Shown: piece after piece, positions 55,119 through 63,647 of the stretch
Numbering within the stretch: position 1 is the stretch's first letter
How the letters are laid out: every line of letters starts with the position of its first letter
Source: Bacteroidales bacterium
GTDB taxonomy: Bacteria; Bacteroidota; Bacteroidia; Bacteroidales; JAQXIO01
NCBI GenBank assembly: GCA_029007825.1
Contig: JAQXIO010000027.1
Location: 1-64,000, forward strand
DNA length: 64,000 bases
Direction: 5' to 3'
Made by a program: the position numbers and the translations under genes
The notes under the pieces: generated by a model
What the model was told of the DNA's origin: nothing
Database searches by the model: none
What the model saw: the letters and a program-made list of their open reading frames with translations, nothing else

Positions 55119-56780
55119 TTAATTTTGATAAAGGTAGCGTTTAATACTTTTTTTAGGCGTTTTTTCGAACTCGTTGGGGAAGAGCTGGAACGATGATACT
55201 GTTTCGTATGGGGCAACTATCTTATTGAGTTTTAGTCTGTTATCTTCCATTATCTCTGAGACCTTTTCTGTCGAGATACCATCGGTGTCCATAGCGTCCA
55301 AATCGGGATATATCAAAGCTACAAGTTTACCATTTTTTTCTATTATTAAACTTTCGTTTACGTAAGGGAGATTATTCAATTTAGCTTCGATTTCTTCCGG
55401 ATAGATATTCTGGCCACTGGCTCCCAGAATCATGGTTTTACCGCGTCCGCGGATAAATATTCTGTTATTCAGGTCGATTGTACCCAGGTCACCGGTTTTC
55501 AGCCAACCGTCTTTTGTGAAGACAGCTTTTGTTGCTTCCGGATATTTATAATATCCTTTCATTACATTTTCTCCCTTTACCTGGATTTCACCGACTGTTT
55601 TGTATGGATCTTCGGAGTCAATACGCACTTTCATGATTCCTTTTAAAATCTGTCCGCACGATCCGGGGATAAAATCGTAATGATGATCGTAACTGATAAG
55701 AGGTGCGCATTCTGTCATTCCATAGCCGACAGTAAACGGAAATTTTATTTTGTAAAGGAAGTCTTCTACTTCTTTATTTAATGCAGCTCCCCCTATGATT
55801 ACTTCGCAGAAGCGTCCGCCCATTGCGTCGATCAGTTTTTTTCTGATCTGGGCATAAATCCGGTTATCCAGAAATGGAATATTGAGAGCTACGCGCATGA
55901 TTGGCCTACTGAGTGCAGGAATGATCATTTTGCGGTATATTTTTTCAATAATGAGGGGTACTGTTATGACAATGTGCGGTTTGACATCAGCTAAAGCTTT
56001 CATCAATATTTTTGGAGACGGAACTTTGTCCAGCAAAGTTACATGTGCTCCTACCGCGATAGGTAATATAAAATTAAATGCACAACCGTATGCATGTGCC
56101 AAAGGAAGGAAAGAGAGTGCTTTTTCCCCTTTTCTTAAAACGTCGAGTGTTTTGGCATAGGTTACATTACCAGCCAGGTTATTGCCGGTCAGCATTACAC
56201 CCTTGCTGAAACCGGTAGTGCCGGAGGTATAGTTGAGCAGGACTATCGTATCGTTGTGTTGATTAATATATTTGACACTTTCAGGAGAAAATCCTTTTGG
56301 ATAGGCTTTCTGGAAATAGGTGTCAAGATTTTCGTGAATGGATGCTATTTGTTCACCCTTTTTCTGATAAATGCAACTGTTATCATTGATGGAGAATGCA
56401 GCTCTTATCCCTTCGATGTTTTCTTCATCGATATTTTCCCAGATGTTATCGCTACAGAAAAGCAGTACGGAATCGGAATGATTCAATATATGCTGTATGT
56501 CGTTAGAGTGGAAATCCTGAAGGATCGGAACGGTAACGGCTCCGTAAGTGATTGTAGCCATGTACGTTATGCACCAACGTATGTTGTTTTTTCCGACTAA
56601 AGCTATTTTATCTCCTTTCCGGATTTTGCATTCCTTGAATAGCAGATGTAGCCGGGCTATTTCCAATGCATATTCTCCGTAAGTAATAGTTTCTTTAGTC
56701 GAGTAGTTGGAGAGTGCAGGAAGATTCCAGTTTTCTTTGAAACTTTCCTCATATATTTTTATGAAGTTCTCTTTTACCAT
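55119..56780 (-). CDS. long-chain fatty acid-CoA ligase (AMP-binding)
   Basis: A 553-residue adenylate-forming enzyme that activates fatty acids as acyl-AMP and then acyl-CoA. It has the P-loop-like YTSGTTGFSKGVMLT, the YGMTECAP motif, KTGDLG and the catalytic C-terminal lysine region (FEKTPKKSIKRYLY). The family is close to FadD/long-chain synthetases. Whether acyl-CoA or acyl-ACP is made cannot be told. It is a single gene with its own promoter, divergent from mtaB. Confidence 0.87.
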   Translation of the reverse strand: MVKENFIKIYEESFKENWNLPALSNYSTKETITYGEYALEIARLHLLFKECKIRKGDKIALVGKNNIRWCITYMATITYGAVTVPILQDFHSNDIQHILNHSDSVLLFCSDNIWENIDEENIEGIRAAFSINDNSCIYQKKGEQIASIHENLDTYFQKAYPKGFSPESVKYINQHNDTIVLLNYTSGTTGFSKGVMLTGNNLAGNVTYAKTLDVLRKGEKALSFLPLAHAYGCAFNFILPIAVGAHVTLLDKVPSPKILMKALADVKPHIVITVPLIIEKIYRKMIIPALSRPIMRVALNIPFLDNRIYAQIRKKLIDAMGGRFCEVIIGGAALNKEVEDFLYKIKFPFTVGYGMTECAPLISYDHHYDFIPGSCGQILKGIMKVRIDSEDPYKTVGEIQVKGENVMKGYYKYPEATKAVFTKDGWLKTGDLGTIDLNNRIFIRGRGKTMILGASGQNIYPEEIEAKLNNLPYVNESLIIEKNGKLVALIYPDLDAMDTDGISTEKVSEIMEDNRLKLNKIVAPYETVSSFQLFPNEFEKTPKKSIKRYLYQN

Positions 56781-56812
56781 AACTGTAACGGCACAAAAAA
56801 ATATTTAATGTG

Positions 56813-56820
56813 CAAAAGTA
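56813..56820 (-). promoter_or_regulatory. -7 element for the fatty acid-CoA ligase gene
   Basis: The minus strand reads TACTTTTG, matching TAnnTTTG, 32 nt before the start codon. Confidence 0.6.
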
Positions 56821-56924
56821 CGCTCTTGCTTTTATATATACAAGAGAATGATGCACAAAAAGTGTCTTTTTGTGCTTTGTGCTTTGCCGTTTTTACGAAT
56901 ACTGCGAATTAGCGAAGTTTTCGT

Positions 56925-56932
56925 TACATTTG
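56925..56932 (+). promoter_or_regulatory. -7 element for mtaB
   Basis: TACATTTG matches TAnnTTTG. It lies downstream of the ATG codons at 56848 and 56851, so those cannot be the main start if this promoter is used. Confidence 0.55.
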
Positions 56933-56967
56933 TGGTTCAGAAGAGTAATAAAATAATTGATTCTACT

Positions 56968-58278
56968 TTGTTTAAAGGGAAAAAGATATTATATGCGACG
57001 TTAGGTTGCAAATTGAATTTTGCTGAGACTTCAACAATCGGGAGAGCATTGGAAAAAAGAGGGGCGGTATCGGTGAAAAAAGGGGAGCTGGCGGATATTT
57101 GTATTATCAATACCTGTTCGGTGACCGACCTTTCCGATAAAAAATGCCGTCAGACGATCCGTCGTTTAATAAAAAATCATCCCGGTGCCGTCGTTGTGGT
57201 GACCGGTTGTTATGCACAATTGAAACCGGAAGAGGTGTCTGCTATTGATGGAGTCGATCTGGTGCTGGGCAACGGGGAAAAGCTGAATATTGAGTCTCAT
57301 ATGCAGGATATCCTGAATAAAGTGGAACAACGGAAAATCATTACCACCTCTTGTCAGGATATACGGGATTTTGCTCCCTCCTTATCGAAAGGAGACGATC
57401 GCACACGTTATTTTTTGAAGATTCAAGACGGATGCAACTATTATTGTTCCTATTGTACGGTTCCTTTTGCCCGGGGAAACAGTCGTAATGGATCCATTGA
57501 CGCATTGGTAAAACAAGCGTATGAGGTTGCGGATTCCGGAGGTAAAGAAATTGTATTGAGCGGTGTGAATATCGGTGATTTCGGAAAAAGTACGAATGAG
57601 AGCTTTTTTGATTTGATACGTCGCCTTGATGAAGTGGAGGGAATCGAGCGGTTCCGCATATCTTCCATTGAACCGAATCTTTTAAAAGATGAGATTATTG
57701 AATTCGTAGCAGCATCAAAGCGTTTTGCTCCTCATTTTCATATTCCCCTTCAATCGGGAAGCGATGCAGTTTTGAAATTGATGCGCCGACGTTATGACAC
57801 CGCGCTTTTTGCGCAGCGTATCGGTAAAATCAAAACGTTGATGCCGGATGCTTTTGTCGGTGTGGATGTGATCGTCGGTATGCGCGGAGAAACAGATGCT
57901 TTTTTTGAAGAGAGTTATCGTTTTATCGATTCTTTGCCGGTTTCGCAATTACATGTTTTTTCTTATTCGGAGCGTCCGGGGACCGATGCTTTAAAGATCG
58001 ATCATGTGGTTTCTCCGGAAGAGAAACAGCTCAGAAGTATTCGTTTACTTTCCCTTTCGAAAAAGAAGTTATCTGAATTTTACGATTCACAGGTCGGAAG
58101 AGTGGTGAATGTGTTATTTGAACATACGCCTAAGAATGCTCTCATGTGCGGTTTCAGCGGTAACTATGTACGCGTCGAAATGCCGTACGATGAAACGCTG
58201 ATTAACCGGATAAGCCGGATAGTTTTGGAGAAAGTAGATTCGGAAACCGGTTTTTTTAAAGGACTAAAAGTTGAATAA
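56968..58278 (+). CDS. mtaB: tRNA (N6-threonylcarbamoyladenosine-C2)-methylthiotransferase MtaB
   Basis: MtaB is a radical-SAM enzyme that converts t6A37 of tRNA to ms2t6A. The protein has the N-terminal methylthiotransferase domain (TLGCKLNFAETSTIG, NTCSVTDLSDKKCR, TGCYAQL), the radical-SAM cluster site Cys156-x3-Cys160-x2-Cys163 (numbered from TTG 56968) and a C-terminal TRAM-like region. The frame extends to ATG 56848, but a promoter inside that extension and the family N-terminus point to a non-ATG start: TTG 56968, or ATA/ATT at 56953/56956. The end overlaps the next gene by 8 nt. Confidence 0.88.
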   Translation: MFKGKKILYATLGCKLNFAETSTIGRALEKRGAVSVKKGELADICIINTCSVTDLSDKKCRQTIRRLIKNHPGAVVVVTGCYAQLKPEEVSAIDGVDLVLGNGEKLNIESHMQDILNKVEQRKIITTSCQDIRDFAPSLSKGDDRTRYFLKIQDGCNYYCSYCTVPFARGNSRNGSIDALVKQAYEVADSGGKEIVLSGVNIGDFGKSTNESFFDLIRRLDEVEGIERFRISSIEPNLLKDEIIEFVAASKRFAPHFHIPLQSGSDAVLKLMRRRYDTALFAQRIGKIKTLMPDAFVGVDVIVGMRGETDAFFEESYRFIDSLPVSQLHVFSYSERPGTDALKIDHVVSPEEKQLRSIRLLSLSKKKLSEFYDSQVGRVVNVLFEHTPKNALMCGFSGNYVRVEMPYDETLINRISRIVLEKVDSETGFFKGLKVE

Positions 58279-59170
58279 GATGCTTTATTATTTTGTATAT
58301 GCTGTAAATAAAGTTATTGCTTTGCTGCCTTTACGGGTTTTGTATTTTTTTTCAGATATGCTCTTTCCTCTGGTATATTATGTGGTGAGATACCGGCATA
58401 AGGTTGTACATCGTAATCTCAAAGCTTCTTTTCCCGAATATACGCCTGTACAAATAAAAGAGCTCGAGAAGGAATTTTATCATCATTTTTGTGATTACAT
58501 GGTTGAGACGATCAAACTTTTTCATTTTTCCGATAAGGAGATGAAGGTTCATTTACGTTTTGAGGGTCTGGACCTGGTACAGCGTCTTTATGATGAGGGA
58601 CGTTCCGTATTGATGTTGCTGGGACACTTTGGAAACTGGGAATGGGTGTCTTCGTTGGGAATGCATATACCGTTGGGATATGCAGGTGGTCAGATTTACC
58701 GGCCATTGAAAAATAAGACATTCGACCGGCTTTTTCTGACGTTGCGTTCCCGTTTCGGGGTACGTAGTATTGCAAAAGTTGATACGCTCCGGGCTATTAT
58801 GGAATATAAAAGGGAAGGACAACTTTTTTTTATCGGTGTTATGGCCGATCAGACTCCGTCCGAAGCAAATATTCATTACCGGACTCTCTTTTTGCATCAG
58901 GATACTCCTGTTTTGAGTGGAGTGGAGCGGATTGCGAAGAAAGTGGATACAGCGGTTCTCTATCTGGATGTGTGTAAGGTAAAGCGAGGCTATTATGTAT
59001 GTACGTTCAAATTACTGAGCGAGCATCCGAAAGAGACATCGGAATTTGAAATAACGGAAAAATATATGCGGGAAATGGAGAAAACCATATTACGCCAGCC
59101 TGCATATTGGCTGTGGACTCATAAAAGATGGAAATACAGCCGGATCCAAAATCCAGAAGCGGTATGCTGA
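58271..59170 (+). CDS. lipid A biosynthesis acyltransferase (LpxL/HtrB-like)
   Basis: A 299-residue inner-membrane acyltransferase that adds a secondary acyl chain to lipid A. An N-terminal membrane segment (about 5-40) precedes the catalytic HX4E motif (His119 to Glu124 in GHFGNWEW), followed by MADQTPSEANI and the C-terminal WLWTHKRWK typical of the family. It starts 8 nt before the mtaB stop and overlaps the glycosyltransferase start by 7 nt, so the three are probably co-translated. Confidence 0.9.
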   Translation: MNKMLYYFVYAVNKVIALLPLRVLYFFSDMLFPLVYYVVRYRHKVVHRNLKASFPEYTPVQIKELEKEFYHHFCDYMVETIKLFHFSDKEMKVHLRFEGLDLVQRLYDEGRSVLMLLGHFGNWEWVSSLGMHIPLGYAGGQIYRPLKNKTFDRLFLTLRSRFGVRSIAKVDTLRAIMEYKREGQLFFIGVMADQTPSEANIHYRTLFLHQDTPVLSGVERIAKKVDTAVLYLDVCKVKRGYYVCTFKLLSEHPKETSEFEITEKYMREMEKTILRQPAYWLWTHKRWKYSRIQNPEAVC

Positions 59171-60195
59171 CAACGTCTATTATCTTATTAAACTGGAACG
59201 GTAAGGAGCTTCTGGAGCATTTTATGCCTTCTGTCATGAAATGCTGTGCTGCGGATAATGTACGCATTGTAGTGGCTGATAATGCTTCAACGGATGACTC
59301 TGTCTCTTTCCTGAAAGAGAATTATCCTTCGGTAAAGATTCTTGCTTTTGATCGTAACTATGGTTTTGCCGAAGGCTATAATAAAGCGATAGAGATAATA
59401 GATTCTGATTTTGTCGTGTTGTTGAATACGGATGTCGAGGTTACCGAAGGGTGGTTGAGTGCTCCCCTCGACTTGTTGCTCCGTAATCCGGAAATTGCGG
59501 CGGTACAGCCTAAAATCAGATCGTTTCGTGCTAGGGGCTTTTTTGAATATGCAGGGGCTGCCGGAGGATTTATGGATAAATGGGGGTATCCTTTTTGCAG
59601 GGGTAGGTTGTTCTCTACGATAGAGAAGGATAAAGGACAGTACGATAATGAATGCGAACTTTTCTGGGCGAGCGGTGCCTGTATGTTTTTGCGTCGCTCC
59701 TGTTTTTTGGAAGCCGGAGGTTTCGATGCCTCTTTTTTTGCTCATCAGGAGGAGATCGATCTCTGCTGGAGATTGAAAAACAAAGGGTATAAAATCTTCT
59801 ATACACCTGATTCAATCGTTTATCATATGGGGGGAGCAACGTTGGATTCTTCTAATCCGCGAAAAACATTCCTGAATTTCAGAAATAATCGTCTGATGCT
59901 TTATAAAAATCTTGCAAAAAACGACCGCAGACGAGTCTTTTTTGTACGTTATTGGTTGGATGCCGCAGCAGCAATGGCCTTTCTCTTTTCCGGAAAAGTA
60001 GCAGATGCATGGGCTGTTTTCCGGGCTTATGTTGTATTTAATAAAGATAAAAAGACTTATAACGATAATGGAATAACTAAATATCCGCTGAAAAAATTTC
60101 TTCAGGTATATCAGAAATCGATAGTTTTCAGTTATTATTTAAAAAGAAAAAAAAGATTCACGGATTTGTTTTCCGATACTATGGCTGGTCGTTAA
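59164..60195 (+). CDS. family 2 glycosyltransferase (rhamnosyltransferase-like)
   Basis: A 343-residue GT-A enzyme that probably adds a sugar to a surface glycan. It has TSIILLNWNGKELLEHF, DNASTDDS, the nucleotide-sugar/metal motif LLNTDVEV and the acceptor-side HQEEIDLCWRLKNKGYKI. Two weak hydrophobic stretches occur near residues 270-300. The frame is open to 59128, but ATG 59164 overlaps the LpxL-like stop (ATGCTGA) and gives the normal N-terminus. Acceptor unknown, but adjacency to LpxL suggests LPS or another envelope glycan. Confidence 0.87.
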   Translation: MLTTSIILLNWNGKELLEHFMPSVMKCCAADNVRIVVADNASTDDSVSFLKENYPSVKILAFDRNYGFAEGYNKAIEIIDSDFVVLLNTDVEVTEGWLSAPLDLLLRNPEIAAVQPKIRSFRARGFFEYAGAAGGFMDKWGYPFCRGRLFSTIEKDKGQYDNECELFWASGACMFLRRSCFLEAGGFDASFFAHQEEIDLCWRLKNKGYKIFYTPDSIVYHMGGATLDSSNPRKTFLNFRNNRLMLYKNLAKNDRRRVFFVRYWLDAAAAMAFLFSGKVADAWAVFRAYVVFNKDKKTYNDNGITKYPLKKFLQVYQKSIVFSYYLKRKKRFTDLFSDTMAGR

Positions 60196-60200
60196 CCCTT

Positions 60201-60584
60201 TTATTCCCAAAGGGCTTTAAACTCTTCCGCATTACCGCTTATCAGAATAGCGGATTCTTTTATGTCTGCACCGATAGGTGGTATTTGTTTTGCTATTTTT
60301 AATTGTAATTCGGTTATAGATGAATAGTCATTTACCAGTCGTTTGACGATCCGTCCTCCTACATGTTCCAGTAAAGCAGAGGGAAATGCCATTTCTTCTT
60401 TGATAAGGTTAAACAGTCCGGCATAGCTGATCGTGTTACCGAGATCATCGTCGAGCATAGCTTTTGTGAAATCCGTAGATATTTCCAGGTCCACGACAAA
60501 CCAGTTACCTATTATGCGTTCTTGGTTATCGACTCCGTGACGGGCGAAGAAACGCATCTCGTTCAGCTGAATTTTATTTTTCAT
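60201..60584 (-). CDS. folB: dihydroneopterin aldolase
   Basis: FolB cleaves 7,8-dihydroneopterin to 6-hydroxymethyl-dihydropterin in folate synthesis. The 127-residue protein has the family N-terminus IQLNEMRFFARHGVDNQER, the TISYAGLFNLIKEEM segment and the C-terminal KQIPPIGADIKESAILI. It is single, convergent to the glycosyltransferase gene with a 5-nt gap. Confidence 0.94.
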   Translation of the reverse strand: MKNKIQLNEMRFFARHGVDNQERIIGNWFVVDLEISTDFTKAMLDDDLGNTISYAGLFNLIKEEMAFPSALLEHVGGRIVKRLVNDYSSITELQLKIAKQIPPIGADIKESAILISGNAEEFKALWE

Positions 60585-60602
60585 CGTCTTTTTGTATTAC
60601 TG

Positions 60603-60610
60603 CAAAGGTA
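60603..60610 (-). promoter_or_regulatory. -7 element for folB
   Basis: The minus strand reads TACCTTTG, matching TAnnTTTG, 18 nt before the start codon. Confidence 0.6.
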
Positions 60611-60755
60611 TTATCTGCTTTTATAAGAAGCAATGAATTTATTATAAAACTTGCCTTATCGTGTTTACTTGTAAAAATATAGAGTTTCGTCATGATTGTT
60701 TCAAATGATTCTATCCGGATGCTTATGCTAAGACTTGTTATTATTTAGATGCTGT

Positions 60756-60786
60756 TTTGCAGAGATAGAAAAATACTCTACATTTG
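60756..60786 (+). promoter_or_regulatory. promoter of the bactofilin gene
   Basis: TTTG (60756-60759) and TACATTTG (60779-60786) are 19 bp apart, a full match to the -33/-7 pair. Confidence 0.75.
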
Positions 60787-60818
60787 TAGAAATGTAGTTT
60801 TAGAATAAAGAATAAATT

Positions 60819-61193
60819 ATGCTGAATATGAAACAATCCGGTTCACAGACCAATAGTCATAATACTCTGTCTGCGGGCACGATTATCCGGGGTGATGTGT
60901 ATGCAGAAGAAGATTTAAGGGTGGATGCTCAGGTTGAAGGAAATATTGAGTGTAAAGGAAAAGTAATCGTAGGAGGCAAGGCTGTTGTTACAGGCTACAT
61001 TAAATGCAAGAATGCTGAATTGATGGGGATGGTCTCCGGTGACCTGTATGTAGACGGGCGTCTGACTTTGAGATCGTCAGTCAACTACAAAGGTGACATT
61101 CATGCAAGAGCGTTGGAGATTGAACCCGGTGCGGTTTTTAACGGTACATGCAATATGGTTACCGATAACGATACAGAAGAAGGAGAGCGCTAA
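60819..61193 (+). CDS. bactofilin (CcmA family)
   Basis: A 124-residue protein of the bactofilin family, which polymerises into filaments at the membrane and shapes the cell or places cell-wall enzymes. The core (about 18-110) is a right-handed beta-helix with repeated short strands such as GTIIRGDVYAEEDLRVDAQV, EGNIECKGKVIVGGKAVVTG and SGDLYVDGRLTLR. The tails are short and polar. It ends at the base before the malQ stop on the other strand. Confidence 0.9.
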   Translation: MLNMKQSGSQTNSHNTLSAGTIIRGDVYAEEDLRVDAQVEGNIECKGKVIVGGKAVVTGYIKCKNAELMGMVSGDLYVDGRLTLRSSVNYKGDIHARALEIEPGAVFNGTCNMVTDNDTEEGER

Positions 61194-63638
61194 TTACTCT
61201 CCTTCGTTGTTTCTTTCCTGAACCAGCTTTTTAACGTTTCTGGTAAATTCCTTACTTGCGCAAAGCGTTTCAAGTGAAAGGTGCATGCGGTATCTCCAGT
61301 AATAATTAGAGATTGCCGGAATATTGATGCGTTCTTCGTCAACCTGTCCGTTTCTCAGTTCGGCATCGATAGAGAGCCAGTCCTGCAAAGGGAAAATAGT
61401 CAGAATTGCAGAAGAAGAGAGATGTCTGTGTAATATTTGCTCGCATATAGCGGGAGGGCAATCGTATCCCTGCGTCTCTTTCCACCATCCCCGTATTGTC
61501 GTCATATCGTGTGTCGAAGTACTGCATACCGACAGATAGGGTAATTTTGAAAGATCTTCCAGCTCTACTCCCGGTGTTTTAGGCATTCGCTCTATTTCCA
61601 GAGAGAGTATCTGAAGTTGATTCATTACATCAGGTACGCATGCCGGAATCATACCCAGGTCTTCACCGCAAGCCAACATATCTGTACATTTGGTAAGAAT
61701 GGATAATTTTTCTAATCCTTTTTCTCTCCAGAATTCGTTGTGCCGCTTATAAAAGTAGTTCCAGTAAATCTGGTCGTAGGCATAACGGTCGTTATCGTCC
61801 AGCATTTGGTATAAATGCGTTTTATAAGCATCGATTCTCGGATGATAGTGAGCTTTTTGAACGGTATCTTCCAAGAATAGAACTTCACATGAAGAAGTTA
61901 AGTGTGCGTATTTATCCGCATTGAAACGGAACCCTCTGGCTTCTATCTCTTCTATGGAAAGAGGGAGTGCCGGATTAAAACGTCCGACCAGTCCGTTCGT
62001 ATAGGGGCAGGGAATTTCCCAGATACGAAAGAATCCGAGTATATGATCTATACGATAAGCATTGAAATATTTGGCCATTTGAGTGAACCGTTTTATCCAC
62101 CATGTGTAACCGTCTTTTTTCCTTTCATCCCAGTTATAGGTCGGAAATCCCCAGTTCTGTCCTTCTTCTGCAAAATCATCGGGCGGAGCGCCTGCCTGCA
62201 TATTGAGATGAAACAGCCGGGGGGACATCCAGGCTTCTACTCCCGTACGGTTGATACCTATCGGTATATCTCCTTTTAGTACAATACCTTTGCTGTTTGC
62301 ATATTGTGTTATTTCATTTAATTGCAGATGCAAATGGTATTGGAGATAACAGTAAAAGATTATTTCATCGTATGCCGGAGAGCTTTTATCGCATAATTGA
62401 TCGATTTCTTCTTTCTTATATATGGAGTTTTCCGGCCATTTATTGAAGTTGCTTTCTTTATAAAGATCACGTAGATATGAGTATGCGGCGTATGGCATCA
62501 GCCATTCCTGATTGTCGGAGATGAACCGGCCGAAATCTTTATTTTGAGGCAGATTGTTTTTTTCCTGCTGGTAAATCAACCGGAAGTATTCCCATTTCAA
62601 GGCGTCTACTCTGTCGTAATCTACTTGTCTGAGGGAGTTCAACCGGGAACTCTCTTTTTCAAAGCGTCTTGCTGTTCTTTTATCTTTTAATTGTTCCATC
62701 GAAGGCAGATGGAGATAAAGCGGATGCAAAGCGTATATCGAGATTGCATTATATGGGTAGGAATCGCTCCATGTGTGTGTAGTGGTAGTATCGTTGACCG
62801 GTAAGATTTGGACGAAAGACATACCGCAAGATGCCGCCCAGTCGATTAGTAGCTTTAAATCGGAAAATTCACCTATACCCCAGCTTTCGTTCGAACGTAA
62901 CGAGAATACGGGGATGGACACACCCGCTCCTTTCCATTTCGATCTCGCAAAATCAGGATTATGCTCAATCAGGAAAGATTCTCCGGGAGCGGAAGGATTC
63001 TCGATCTGTAAAGTGTGATTAGGGCCCTTTTCCCAGATAAAACTTTTGGTGGATTTCTTTTTAATTACGAATTTATATTCCAAAGGAATATGGGATAGTA
63101 TGGGTGGTAATAAAGTTTCCCATGTGTATATTGTCGTGTACGTCAATTTAATCCCTTTCTCGGGATCCCAATTTCCCAGAGCCGGATTATTTCCTGTCAG
63201 AATTAAAGTTTCGTCTCCTTTTAGATTCGGAACAAATGCATTTAACAGGTGAGAGGCTAATACACTGAATTGAGGTTTTCGCTGCTGTTTATGGGCAAAT
63301 ATACATTTGGTGAAAGCGGAAGAACCGAATATGGTGTATTCCGGTTTATCTTTCCATACACTTCTTATATTTATTTTCCCGTTCCGGTTGGGCAGGATTA
63401 TCTGATGCATTCCATATTCTTCCCGTTCTGTCTCTCCATCTCTGACGATCAGGAATCGGAATTCAACAGGTTGTTTGTAGACAAAAACAGGAACAGAGAG
63501 CTTCCACTCTCCGTTTCCTGAATATTGCATTCTGAGGGCAAAGCGATTGTCCCAATTTCCAAGTTCCGGAATCGATCCGACAATATATACGTTTTCCCCC
63601 CATTGGGTATTATACTGGATATGAACCGTCAGTTCCAT
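61194..63638 (-). CDS. malQ: 4-alpha-glucanotransferase with tandem starch-binding domains
   Basis: A GH77 enzyme that transfers glucan segments between malto-oligosaccharides in glycogen and maltodextrin metabolism. The 814-residue protein has two N-terminal CBM20 domains (YIVGSIPELGNWD and LTGNNPALGNWDPEKG) and then the GH77 barrel. Catalytic landmarks are YRIDHILGFFRIWEIP (nucleophile Asp), ACGEDLGMIP and STSTHDMTTIRGWW. The plant DPE2-like layout (CBM20-CBM20-GH77) is common in Bacteroidota. It lacks a signal peptide, so it is cytoplasmic. It starts 9 nt after the nrdJ stop. Confidence 0.93.
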   Translation of the reverse strand: MELTVHIQYNTQWGENVYIVGSIPELGNWDNRFALRMQYSGNGEWKLSVPVFVYKQPVEFRFLIVRDGETEREEYGMHQIILPNRNGKINIRSVWKDKPEYTIFGSSAFTKCIFAHKQQRKPQFSVLASHLLNAFVPNLKGDETLILTGNNPALGNWDPEKGIKLTYTTIYTWETLLPPILSHIPLEYKFVIKKKSTKSFIWEKGPNHTLQIENPSAPGESFLIEHNPDFARSKWKGAGVSIPVFSLRSNESWGIGEFSDLKLLIDWAASCGMSFVQILPVNDTTTTHTWSDSYPYNAISIYALHPLYLHLPSMEQLKDKRTARRFEKESSRLNSLRQVDYDRVDALKWEYFRLIYQQEKNNLPQNKDFGRFISDNQEWLMPYAAYSYLRDLYKESNFNKWPENSIYKKEEIDQLCDKSSPAYDEIIFYCYLQYHLHLQLNEITQYANSKGIVLKGDIPIGINRTGVEAWMSPRLFHLNMQAGAPPDDFAEEGQNWGFPTYNWDERKKDGYTWWIKRFTQMAKYFNAYRIDHILGFFRIWEIPCPYTNGLVGRFNPALPLSIEEIEARGFRFNADKYAHLTSSCEVLFLEDTVQKAHYHPRIDAYKTHLYQMLDDNDRYAYDQIYWNYFYKRHNEFWREKGLEKLSILTKCTDMLACGEDLGMIPACVPDVMNQLQILSLEIERMPKTPGVELEDLSKLPYLSVCSTSTHDMTTIRGWWKETQGYDCPPAICEQILHRHLSSSAILTIFPLQDWLSIDAELRNGQVDEERINIPAISNYYWRYRMHLSLETLCASKEFTRNVKKLVQERNNEGE

Positions 63639-63647
63639 ATAGATTAT

